Below are positions 54,547 to 64,000 of a DNA stretch of 64,000 bases, piece by piece. Source of the stretch: Paragorgia papillata (taxonomy: Eukaryota; Cnidaria; Anthozoa; Scleralcyonacea; Coralliidae); NCBI GenBank assembly GCA_035771165.1, contig JAWNZC010000444.1:838501-902500 (forward strand). Reading direction: 5' to 3'. Below the pieces are notes generated by a model. That model worked only from the letters and a program-made list of their open reading frames with translations, had not been told where the DNA came from and made no database searches. The stretch's first letter is position 1, and the number at the start of each line of letters is the position of its first letter. The translations under genes were made by a program, and so were the position numbers.

Positions 54547-57500
54547 CTACGTGGTAGAACTGTTGTTTTCAGAACTCGTGCTAAGTTTGTTGGATGAAGT
54601 TTCATTCGTATTTCCTAAATTGGTGCCACGTTCATGAAGCTAAGCCAAAAAGAAAAATTCGATTTAGTTCCACGAGACTCGTATCCGTGTGGTACAAACG
54701 ACAGTAAAATAATTTCTCAAACCTTTCTAACGCAATTATTTAAACATAAGTACGCACTGCGTACATGCGTCGGCAGGTTTAAGGTGCTGCGTGTCACGCG
54801 GTGAGCTCTATATATAACTGGATATCTTTGTGGCGGACAATGTGCGGGCATGTAGGCATGCAATACGTATAGTTCCAGTCTTCTACGCGGTCTAGTCAAG
54901 TCTGATTTGGTCAAAAGACCGTAGAAGACTGGAACTATACGTACTTCAGGTCTACATGGCCGCCATGTTTGGCCGGTAAATTTATTTAAAATTTTATTTA
55001 TTTAAAAATCTTTATACACGGTAGCTAATCAACCTTAAGATATAAGTACAATAAATAGAAATACAATGGTATAAAAATAAAAATGGTTGCTTTTCATTAG
55101 GCCGTGTTTGAATGTTATATATAAATATAAATATAAAAAAAAATATCTAAAAGATTAAAATATTATATTACAAATTATTTACAAAATATCTAAAAACATT
55201 AAGATATAAAAAACAGTGACAAAAAATAGACATCACTCCAGTTTATAAATAGAGCTCACTGGTCACACGGTACAATTTTTTTGTGAAACTGCAATGGCGG
55301 CCGTGCAAAACCCGTAAGTCCACTGATCTCAAAATAACTGGATGGCTCATCCGGCTCCAAAAATGAAGCCAGCGGAGATGACGAATTTTGGAGTACTAAG
55401 ATGGCCGCCACGGAAAATTGTATGTTTTCGTAGCGCGAAAAGAGGTGAAAAAAGCCACATTAAAAATATTTCTGCCATTTGTATCAAACAAAGAACACTG
55501 TAAAAGCTTAGTTTTCGCATTTGTTGGTATTATTTAGCAGTAAAATGTGTTATTTTGTAGTTTTTTACTCTGCCCGTTAATCGATAAACTTGTCTATATT
55601 ACAAAACTCGTAGAAACCAACGAAATCAGTCAATAACTTCATTATAAAACTATCTATATACCTTTGGTATTAACGCATACGTCTTTACAAAGCCTTGAAA
55701 TATGTACAGTAGTTGACAATTTCGGACTGTATTTGCTTGTATTTTCCTTCTGTTTTTTGGTAGTAACAGTTTTTGGTAGTAACAGTAAATGGCCATTTGA
55801 TAATTGTTTTACGGCTTTTCCGACTCCCCCGGTAAACTCTTACTGCGCTTAAGCCCGCAAGGTACACTGGACCTGGAGTACCAATATGGCCGCCAGTGGC
55901 TTCAAAATGTTTACTGCTGACCATAAAGGATGAGCAATCCAGTTGTATAGAGATCAGTGCGTAAGACCATGGCCAGGTAACCACTAATCTCATTCTCGCG
56001 TCATCATGGCTAAACCCCTATGACGACTGCAATTTCATTCATAGCCAGTAAAAACGCGCGAAAATGTTAACCAATAAGAAAGCAGAAGTCTTTAGTGGTT
56101 ACCTGGCCCATATTCTTTGATTGGGCCAGGGTTTACATCTAACAAATATCAATATATCAAGAAAACCTAATTTTCGCCTCATAGACATTTTAAAATCATA
56201 GAAAGTAATTTCGCGCCATGTTACCAACTGTTATCTATGTCATTAATTTGACAAAGTCCCTCTCAGCAATACATGTAATTTAGTCCACCAGATCGTGTAT
56301 TCGCAAATAAATAAACAGTAATTAATATGAATTACTAGCTGTTCTTTAGCCTGATTCACACATGCAAAAAAAATCATAAGCACAACGACGTACGCAAGTG
56401 CAATTCATAGTTCATGGTAGGTTAACCATTTGTATTATCCAACAATAGTTTAAGGCTACTCTGGTGGCTCCCTATAGTTTCAATAAATACGCGCTATTTC
56501 ATACGCTCATTGTCTAATGTTATTCACAAGTTTAAAACTTTGTTAGATAAATACTAAGTAGACCTTACTATAGCAGAACTATCGCAGATATAAAATTTCT
56601 ATCAAAAAGTTCAATTATTTGCTGTTACCATGGTAATAACGACGTTGGAACTTTGGTATATTTTCAAATATTGCATAATTGAAGCGGCATGTCTTCAGTT
56701 TGCTTCGGTGAAATTTTTTAAAAATTGCTGAGATGATAGATACTGTTGTGGAGAATATCCTTGCACAAAATCAGAGAGGTTCTATGGACAGATTTTTCGC
56801 ATATGAAAATTATATATACTTTAGAACTTTTCATAAACTACTTATTTACAAAATTTTAGCAAAATTCACCGAAGAAAACGTCTACAAGTCTAACATCTAT
56901 ATCGACGCGGTCATAGAATTTCGAATCGACAAGATCGCTATTTACGCATGCGTAGCGAAACGATTTCTAGTCACCAGTCCCCTATTGAAATTACCGTAGG
57001 GAGCCACCTTAAAGGCTTTTTGAACGTAGCTTAAAAAGTTACTGTTCATGACCCAACGTTTCGACACTTCCATCTAATGTCTAATCTAGGGGCGATCGTT
57101 GTAAAGAAAGGTCCAATATTTATACTCTCAAATAGAACCGATGATGAGTATATAGCGTTAAGCTAGAGTAACGTTAACCAGAGTAGCGTTAAACCACTTC
57201 GGATTTTTCATCTGGCTGCATGCGTTGGGAATCTATTTGTTCCTTTTGCACTATGTTTATTTCACAAGTGTAAATCAAGCTTTTGTTTCGCGTCTTACTT
57301 CGTGCATATACAGCATGCTGGAGTTCATTTCTTCTTCAATTTTGAGTCTCTCTTCTATCCCTGTGGGGTCTTCGGTCCTACGACTTGCAATCAAGGATTC
57401 CGAGAAAGAACTCACAGGAGCCAACGACGGTAGGCCTGCAGACTACAACATTAAAAGAAAACACTCAATATCTTTGTTCATTGCATCGACAATAATTAAC

Positions 57501-60500
57501 TTTTTCACATCAAGTCAAAAGTAAAGCAGTAAACTTCAATTTTGTGCAACCAATCCCCTGAGATTAGAAGAACAAAGATATATCAAAGATATATATGGGG
57601 GAGCACGGATGGCGTGTGCTGTTAGGGCGCTGCCTCTCACCAATAGTTAAGCCCAGTTGGACGGGGTTAGTACTTGGATGGGTGACCATCTGGGAATATC
57701 CCCGTTCTCGAACTTGAATTTCATGTGAGTAGAGTTTAGTTGGTCTCTCCTGTGCTTCGAGGGTTTTTCGCAGGGCTCTGCGGTTTTCCTCCCTCCGTAA
57801 AATCAACACGTTAGGTCTTAGCTTATGTCGTGCACTTTTAACATGAGCCTCTGGCTCGGATGATTGGGCGACCACATTCTGTGCTTACAAGGTTAAATAA
57901 ATCATTACTCATCATTACTCATATCCTCGCCATGTTGAATGAAATTATAATTTCAGATGATGAAAGACGTTTGTCAAATTCATCCAACATGGCGACAATG
58001 TCGTAGGTGCACACCACCAATAAATCTTATTCAAAAATGGTCGCCTAATTAGAATTATTTTATGTGCATATAAATTATCCCTTATGACCTCGTTTTAAAG
58101 TAAAAATTCTTTTGAATTTCCCACATGAAAACGAGTTCATAAGATAAAAGAATTTTAATTCGTCGGCCATTTTTGAATAAGGTCTATATACGTTTCATGA
58201 TAATCGGCACATGAGATTATCATGAATAATGTACATGATGTGAGATTATCGGTTTCATTAGTGGCGAAAATTACATTAATAAATTATTTTGTTAACTGAT
58301 ATTTGCTTTACCTGCAGTCTAGAAGCCATAATGTTCTCATTTTTATTTCCGCCTTCGCAAAGACTTGTTTGTAAGCTGGGATAAGAATCCTTGAGAGCTA
58401 AATGAATAAATAAAACAAATTAAAATGTAATGAATTAAAATAAATTAAAGTAAATTATTTAATTAAAATTAAATATAGATGAAAATAAATTAAAATAAAA
58501 TAAATTAAACCTACAATCAGTGACAAAATAAGGTGGGACAGCTGTTAAGAATCGCATATTTTATACTTAACGATGAATCATCGTTATTTAAACTCCCACC
58601 CCCTCTCAATGTTGTTATGTTACAACAAGAAGTTGACAATTCGACAATCACTAATCTTAAAGGGCAATAGCACTAAAAATTAAGTTTGTCTAATTTGAAA
58701 GAACTCATAAAATTGTAATAGAACATCCTTTACAACTTTTTCGTATCTCTCTTCGTTTTCAAGATATTTCAATTTGTTTGATATGTAAATCAGATGGTCT
58801 CTGACGTCAGGTGTGGGGTAAAATATTTTCACATGTAGCAAAACCAGTTATATCTCTAAGTTTGTTCAGCGAAATCATTTGAAACTGTGCACATAAAAAC
58901 TCCTTGCGACGCTGAACATTTCATGTTAGATATGTAAGTGATTTTGCTCTGTATGAAAATATTTTACCCCACTCCTGACGTCAGAGACCATCTCATTTAC
59001 ATATCAAACAATTGAAATATCTTGAAAACGCAGAAAGATACGAAAAAGTTGTAAAGGATCTTCTATTACAATTTTATGAGTTCTTTCAAATTAGACAAAC
59101 TTAATTTTTGTTGCCAATCCCCTTTAAATTTTGTATTTTTGCGATTCAACATTGAGATGGGAGGTGGGTGACGTGCCATAACTTTTAGCGTAAGTGTCCC
59201 ACCAAATTTGTCACTGATTGTAGTTAAATCATCAAAATTAAATTAACCGAACGTCTGTTACATACTACACCAAGCTCGCAAACGTACCACATGCACTACA
59301 TGTATACGTACAACTTATCATGTCACTTTAACAACAACATCTCATATGCAACAGCATCTCATATGACCATGAATTTGCAACCTTAGCTCTCCATCTGAGC
59401 CTCAGTGGCTCAATCGTTAGAGTGTCTAACCGGTCATTAGAAGGTTGCAGGTTCGAACCCTGTCTGGGGTCTCAGAAATCTTTTCTGAGTAATTGAGCTT
59501 GACGAACGTCCACCGAACGTGTTACTAATCAATGCAACTCGTATAAGATTTGGACACTACTCAACTAACCATTTTCTTTAATAGTATTCATGAAATGTGC
59601 TTGGGATTCAGGTGCCTTCCATTGAGGATTTTTGATCTGAGTAACAAGAAAGAGACAAAGTGGTATATATGAAAAATAATAATACTAAACCTGATGTAGA
59701 CAATAAGAAAAGATGAAAGTAGAATAAGAAGTATTATTATACACCAAGTGTCAAAGTTCATGTTTTCTTGCGTCTCACTGGGCGAGAGGGTATTATGTGA
59801 AAGTCAACAGCTCTGAGCGGTGAATAATATGTCATGAACCGGTGAATAATAAAATCCTTCAGACCGAGACTACTTCAAGTTATGGAGCAAAAACAAAGGT
59901 TCGCTAGCTGAACCAGCGATGAAATGGGAAAAAAAAATTCTTTTTTTGTTTTCTTTGACACTTGGTATACAATAAAATACTTATTGACTGGCACCTTTAG
60001 CAAACAGTATGTTTTGTGGTCCCTCGACCACTGATGTTTCATCGGCGGTCTCAGGTCCACAAAACATTCCCGGGTCAATAAGTGTTAAATATTCATAACA
60101 ATACTCTAAGAAGGAGAGTGATATAACATGAGTAAATGTAATTGTTCACCCAAACTCGGGTTGAAAATACGTGGCAGGGGTATGTAAATGCACAGAGATA
60201 TAACACTTTCGAGTGTTTGATATGGCTGTTTGAACGAACCCGTATTTTACGAGAAAATTTAGATCAAAGTTTTCTAAATTTACCGGTATTTTTTCTCAAA
60301 TTTCTAAATACCGATCAAATATTACTATATAGAGAGAGAATAATACATGGATGCGCGGCAATATGAAATTTATTTCGAGTGTTGACTAGGATATCTCACG
60401 AGTGAGCAAAGCGAACGAGTGAGATATCCTGGACAACACGAGAAATAAATTTCATATTCCCAAGCATTCATGTATTGTTCTGTTTATTATATAAAAAATA

Positions 60501-63500
60501 GTCCTATTTCCCCACAAAAATAGATCAGTAAACTCTAATACGTTTCACGATAATCGACACATATGAGATTATCATAAATAATCACACATGCATTAAGATT
60601 ATCGTTTTTATTGATTTTCCCGCCACTAATAAAAGTGATAATCTCACATGTGCGATTATTTGATAATCGCACATGTGACGATTATCGCTGAATCAGCATT
60701 ATAGTTTAATGCAATTTTTGCAAGGCAATAGGAGAATTTTTTTATATAATAAACAGGACAATACATGGATGCTTGGAAATATGAAATTTATTTCTCGTGT
60801 TGAACAGGATATGTCACTCGTTCGCTTCGCTCACTCGGCGGTAGGATATCCTGGTCAACACTCGAAATAAATTTCATATTTCCGCACATCCATGTATTAT
60901 TCTCTATATAATTACTCGGGCTACCCGTGATAGACACTGCGCTACTATTCATGCCTCCAGTGAGTTGTTAGCTGTGTGACTGAGTGAGGCCGTGAGGCAT
61001 GTTATTAAGTTATTTGCTCCTTTCGCTTTTGGAGTTGGACAACAGCTTTGTCTTTTGATCAAGGTGTTCTTGCAAGCTGTTGGTAGGTTTTGAAAGCGAC
61101 TGACTGATTTTGTACTGTATAGTTTAACAGTGATCGTGATGTGGCTGACAACTTTCTTCATCGTAAATATGTTCACCTGCAGTGTGAAGTATGCACCACA
61201 TTCACCCTTCGATTCAGGCTCCGCGTACTTGCCAGTACGTAGCCCGTGTGAACGCCTGACCCAGGCGTCTTGTTAAAATAAGTTTGAGAGTCACAGTCCA
61301 TATGCATGCATGTGTACACGCAGAGACCAATCACTTATAAAAATAATAAACAATAAAATAGGAAAGAAACAAAATATCGAAATGATCAAAATGGTATTTC
61401 TGAAAACGTTATATTACTTATATATATTTCATTTTGCCAGAGTTCGGACGCTGTTATTAACACAGTCTGATTTGTTCACCCATGATATCGCTATACAATT
61501 TATACATTTTGAAACTTACAGAAAACTGAAGCAAAGATAACTCTGTTTTCCCATTTTCAGCCTGTTCGTATTGACTAGCATCAGTTAAACCACGAGACAT
61601 CCACTACGCAAAGGCAAATTAAGACATGATCAGTTGAAACTTACAACAACGATAACATATGAAATAATCTTAGTGGAAGGATTGTTATTTGTATCACAAA
61701 CGTTTGAGCATGGAAATTTTAACAAAGTGAGGAAATTCTATTTACAGAGTTCCTTATCAAGTTATCACTGTGTGATAGAGTGATATACCCACTTCACATC
61801 CCCTGTTATGATTGGCCGGGACAAGATCATATAAACGAGGCAGCTGTCGTGAGAACTTGAAAAGGACGGTGTTTTTTTTTTGTGAATAAAGGAATACGTT
61901 TTATTATTGTCTGACTGACTCTATTACATGCACTGCCACTGTAAAACGTCTAGACTCTAACTAGCACACTTGGGCAATATTCCCTCCATGAGCCGTTGGG
62001 GTTGTATTTCCAATAATGCGGACAATCCTCAACAATAATATTGTTAATATAATAAATACTAGAATTCCCATGTAGAAATAGTAAGGAAACATGTACAGTG
62101 TACAGAGATTCATTAATTCCAAGTAAATTTTTCACACACTATATAGACACTATCCATGATCTTGAAGGACACTTTGACATTTACATTAACGTAAGGGAGA
62201 GTCAGAATAAATAGCGAGAAAATGAAAATAAAGGGGTGTTTACACGAGGCCGGCCCAAAGTCAGACCGGACTGAGTTTCGCATTTTGGTTTTTGTTTACA
62301 TTCCTGTTGCTTCAAGATTCGTATCAATTGTCTTTCAGCTTGTGATCGCCAGAGAAGCAATATTATTTCATGTGCATTTGACACCAATCTCATTTAACAA
62401 AACGTATTGAGTTTGAGAGGTGAAAGTGCTTCAGTTCGGCCAGAAGGCGACCTGAGATTAGGCCGGCGTGAACTGAATCTCAGACCGGACTCATGAAAAC
62501 GAACTACATGCAGTAAAACACTATACAACCGACCTAAAGTCAGTCCGACCTAAGTTTGGGCTGGCCTCATGTAAACATCCCCTAAGTCAAAGAATCGAAA
62601 ATAGTATGATAAGGGGAAAAAATAAAGTGCTACCATTACTCACTTCTGGATTTCCATGCTTGCGAACATCCAATTGAGCAAACGAACAAACATCACCAAC
62701 TCCGACCACTTCCACAGTAAAATTACGGAAAAAATCAACTATATCTAAAGCTTTGTATCTGATGCTAAAACATAGCAAGAAAGGCGTGACCAAAGCACTC
62801 ACAAGTTCTTGTAAAACAAAAACCTGAAAAATTAGTAGTATGTCCATTACCATCCGATTCGTCATCTTCTATATTTATCACTACAAAACAATAACACTAG
62901 GTCATCGGACGTAACCTAATTGTCCTAACATAACACTGTCTGTCGCCAACGTAAAAAGGTATGTGAGTGAAATACATAAAAATCTCACAAGTTCCTTCCT
63001 TCCTTCCTTCGTTCCTTCCTTCCTTCCTTCCTTCCTTCCTTCCTTCCTTCGTTCCTTCCTTCCTTCCTTCCTTCCTTCCTTCCTTCCTTCCTTCCTTCCT
63101 TCCTTCCTTCCTTCCTTCCTTCCTTCCTTCCTTCCTTCCTTCCTTCCTTCCTTCCTTCCTTCCTTCCTTCCTTCCTGGGAAGCACGGGTGGCGTGTGCTG
63201 TTAGGGCGCTGCCTCTCACCGCTGTAGTTAAGCCCAGTTGGACGGGGTTAGTACTTGGATGGGTGACTGTCTGGGAATAGCCCCGTTCTCAAACTTGAAT
63301 TTCATGCGAGTAGAGTTTAGTTGGTCTCTCCTGTGCTTCGAGGGTTTTCCGCAGGGTTCTGCGGTTTTCCTCCCTCCGTAAAATCAACACTTAGGTCTTA
63401 GCTTATGTCGTGCACTTTTAACATGAGCCTCTGGCTCGGATGATTGGGCGACCACATCCTGTGTTTACGACGTTAAATAAATCATTACTCTCAAATAAAT

Positions 63501-64000
63501 CATTACTCATTACTTCCTTCCATCCATCCTTCCTTCCATCCATCCATCCATCCATCCATCCTTCCTTCCTTCCTTCCTTCCTTCCTTCCTTCCTTCCTTC
63601 CTTCCTTCCTTCCTTCCTTCCTTCCTTCCTTCCTTCCTTCCTTCCTTCCTTCCTTCCTTCCTTCCTTCCTTCCTTCCTTCCTTCCTTCCTTCCTTCCTTC
63701 CTAGTTAAATAATGAATGACATGATGTGAAGTTCTCTTCAATTATCTCAACTTATTTCTATGCAAGCGCGGTCTCTCGAATCTTAACAAACAATCAAAAT
63801 CACAACATACCGCTTTGAATTGAAACAGTTCTTGAAACTCTTGAAAAACCTGTAAAATAATATTTATCACAATAAGAACATTATATGACTAGTGGATCAG
63901 AGAACAGTATAAAGATCAAACATCTTTTACAATACATGTACATAACAGTTTTGTACCTCATTTGTGTGTGCTTTCGTTTTCCATTTATCAGGCATGTAAT
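54547..64000 (-). CDS. ATG9: ATG9, 3' part of gene, continues beyond right edge
   Basis: Minus-strand exons: 64000-63957 (partial), 63849-63811, 62823-62644, 61603-61520, 59636-59570, 58397-58312, and a tentative last exon 54639-54547 ending in TAG. All have AG/GT borders and agreeing phases. Key blocks: FQELFQFKA, then VLQELVSALVTPF, DIVDFFRNFTVEVVGVGD, CSFAQLDVRKHGNP, then AENGKTELSLLQFS, IKNPQWKAPE and LCEGGN, the conserved core after the last helices of ATG9. ATG9 is the trimeric membrane lipid scramblase carried on small vesicles that seed autophagosomes. The N terminus and transmembrane region lie to the right of the window. The proposed last exon is Ser/Thr/Asn-rich (30 residues) and rests only on a good acceptor and fitting phase. 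Without it, the gene's supported part ends at 58312. Confidence 0.88.
54864..54945. mobile_element. Short palindrome, GTATAGTTCCAGTCTTCTAC arms
   Basis: GTATAGTTCCAGTCTTCTAC is perfectly inverted as GTAGAAGACTGGAACTATAC, with a loop of about 37 bp. Confidence 0.85.
55300..55965. mobile_element. Imperfect TIR element
   Basis: CACTGATCTCAAAATAACTG and GATGGCTCATCC (55320) pair with GGATGAGCAATCCAG and TATAGAGATCAGTG (55927-55960). ATGGCCGCCA words are near both ends. Confidence 0.6.
55971..56108. mobile_element. Short MITE, GGCCAGGTAACCACTAA ends
   Basis: GGCCAGGTAACCACTAA and TTTAGTGGTTACCTGGCC are inverted. CAT flanks both sides, a possible 3-bp target duplication as for Harbinger-like elements. 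Confidence 0.75.
56449..57013. mobile_element. MITE, TTTAAGGCTACTCTGGTGGC ends
   Basis: Left TTTAAGG...TGGTGGCTCCCTA and right TAGGGAGCCACCTTAAA are inverted with a 5-bp insertion in the left arm, and pairing continues (TTTCAATA/TTGAAATT). The frame at 56733-56999 lies wholly inside and shows no motif. Confidence 0.7.
57597..57930 (+). mobile_element. 5S rRNA-derived SINE (SINE3-like), copy 2
   Basis: AGTTAAGCCCAGTTGGACGG, then TAGTACTTGGATGGGTGACC and CATCTGGGAATA match the 5S internal promoter (A box, intermediate element, C box). The body has GTGAGTAGAGTTTAGTTGGT and CTCTCCTGTGCTTCGAGGG. The tail is AATAAATCATTACTCATCAT. Confidence 0.9.
58027..58190. mobile_element. Short TIR element in or near the ATG9 3' region
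   Basis: CTTATTCAAAAATGGTCG and TTAGAATTATTTTAT pair with ATAAAAGAATTTTAATTC and GGCCATTTTTGAATAAG. A partial relative lies at 8385-8425. Confidence 0.75.
58511..59223. mobile_element. Outer MITE of a nested pair, in an ATG9 intron
   Basis: CTACAATCAGTGACAAAATA and GGTGGGACA pair with TGTCCCACC and AATTTGTCACTGATTGTAG. CTCCCACC...CTCAATGTTG further pairs with CAACATTGAGATGGGAGG. It is split by 58658-59127. Confidence 0.85.
58658..59127. mobile_element. Inner MITE of the nested pair
   Basis: TTAAAGGGCAATAG and the following TTAAGTTTGTCTAATTTGAA, AACTTTTTCGTATCT and GTCTCTGACGTCAGG are repeated inverted, ending CCCTTTAA. Arms are about 170 bp and very similar, so this one is younger than its host. 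Confidence 0.88.
59245..59525 (+). mobile_element. tRNA-Thr-derived SINE, copy 2, preceded by a SINE tail
   Basis: The head 59397-59473 carries the same acceptor, anticodon loop CCGGTCA and B box GGTTCGAACCC as copy 1, with a 1-bp insertion in the 3' acceptor arm. The body AGAAATCTTTTCTGAGTAAT follows. 59245-59325 matches the tail of copy 1 (CGAACGTCTGTTACAT, ACTACATGTATAC), so two SINEs lie head to tail. Confidence 0.8.
60338..60905. mobile_element. Full-length palindromic element, ATACATGGATGCGCGG ends
   Basis: The left arm AGAATAATACATGGATGCGC...CAAGCATTCATGTATTGTTC is repeated inverted on the right (GGACAATACATGGATGCTTG...CATCCATGTATTATTCT). Each arm is itself a hairpin around GAGCAAAGCGAAC. 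It lies in the ATG9 intron 59637-61519. A half copy is at 24757. Confidence 0.88.
62231..62583. mobile_element. MITE, GGGGTGTTTACACGAGGCCG ends
   Basis: GGGGTGTTTACACGAGGCCG and GCCCAAAGTCAGACCGGACT pair with AGTCCGACCTAAGTTTGGGC and TGGCCTCATGTAAACATCCCC. Internal GACCGGACTGAG/CTCAGACCGGACT copies. In an ATG9 intron. Confidence 0.75.
62991..63702. repeat. (CCTT)n microsatellite split by a SINE
   Basis: 62991-63176 and 63513-63702 are long CCTT tracts, the second with CATC variants. 63177-63512 between them is a 5S-derived SINE. Pro-Ser-Phe-Leu or Lys-Glu-Gly-Arg frames here are artefacts. In the ATG9 intron 62824-63810. Confidence 0.95.
63177..63512 (+). mobile_element. 5S rRNA-derived SINE (SINE3-like), copy 3
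   Basis: Nearly identical to the 57597 copy: AGTTAAGCCCAGTTGGACGG, TAGTACTTGGATGGGTGACT, GTCTGGGAATA, then the same body and an AATAAATCATTACTC tail that here is duplicated. Boundaries abut CCTT repeats on both sides. Confidence 0.9.

Noticed and set aside
56733..56999. 89-codon plus-strand frame
   Set aside because: Lies wholly within a MITE (56449-57013), with no motif.
57597..57710. Functional 5S rRNA gene
   Set aside because: The internal promoter matches, but the 5' third and 3' end do not pair as 5S, and the same hybrid body occurs in three places.
62902..63741. Pro-Ser-Phe-Leu and Lys-Glu-Gly-Arg repeat frames
   Set aside because: Direct translation of CCTT repeats; the non-repeat ends fall in the 5S-derived SINE.

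Overview
The window looks like nuclear DNA of an animal. It is AT-rich, has canonical GT-AG introns of about 0.1 to 3 kb, and more than half of it is transposon relics. The genes (a secreted VWA-repeat protein, an OVCA2-type serine hydrolase, a phosphonatase-like HAD hydrolase and ATG9), together with L2/CR1-like LINE fragments, many long-TIR MITEs and 5S-derived and tRNA-derived SINEs, suggest a cnidarian, probably an anthozoan. That placement is inference; nothing here proves it. I see no prokaryotic operon, CRISPR array, rRNA operon or virus.

Layout. 1-9492 (minus): start and first two VWA domains of a secreted, Thr-rich-linker protein whose 3' end lies beyond the left edge. 9.5-23.5 kb: no confident gene; nested MITEs, LINE 3' fragments (15.6-18.9 kb) and simple repeats. 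23572-24270 (plus): an intact 232-codon single-exon ORF of unknown function, followed by a 162-bp tandem duplication. 24.7-41.2 kb: repeats again (palindromic elements, hAT-like elements, a 5S-derived SINE, a ~190-bp tandem array, LINE fragments, a tRNA-Thr-like SINE split by a mariner-like MITE). 41277-42972 (minus): a HAD hydrolase whose single coding exon is split by an 899-bp hAT-like element with a perfect 8-bp target duplication. 43118-52550 (plus): a complete ten-exon OVCA2-like serine hydrolase, head-to-head with the HAD gene and sharing its short upstream region. 54547-64000 (minus): the 3' part of ATG9, entering from the right edge.

The genes do not form one pathway. The HAD and OVCA2 genes may share a bidirectional promoter. 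The most notable observations are the transposon in the HAD coding exon (removing it with one target copy restores a continuous frame), the 13- and 23-nt microexons of the OVCA2 gene, the duplicated two-exon VWA module in which the second domain has lost a metal-site aspartate, and the 5S-derived SINE that splits a CCTT microsatellite. Gene models were built by reading splice sites and frames by eye. Exon phases were checked for consistency, but no alignment or transcript data were available.
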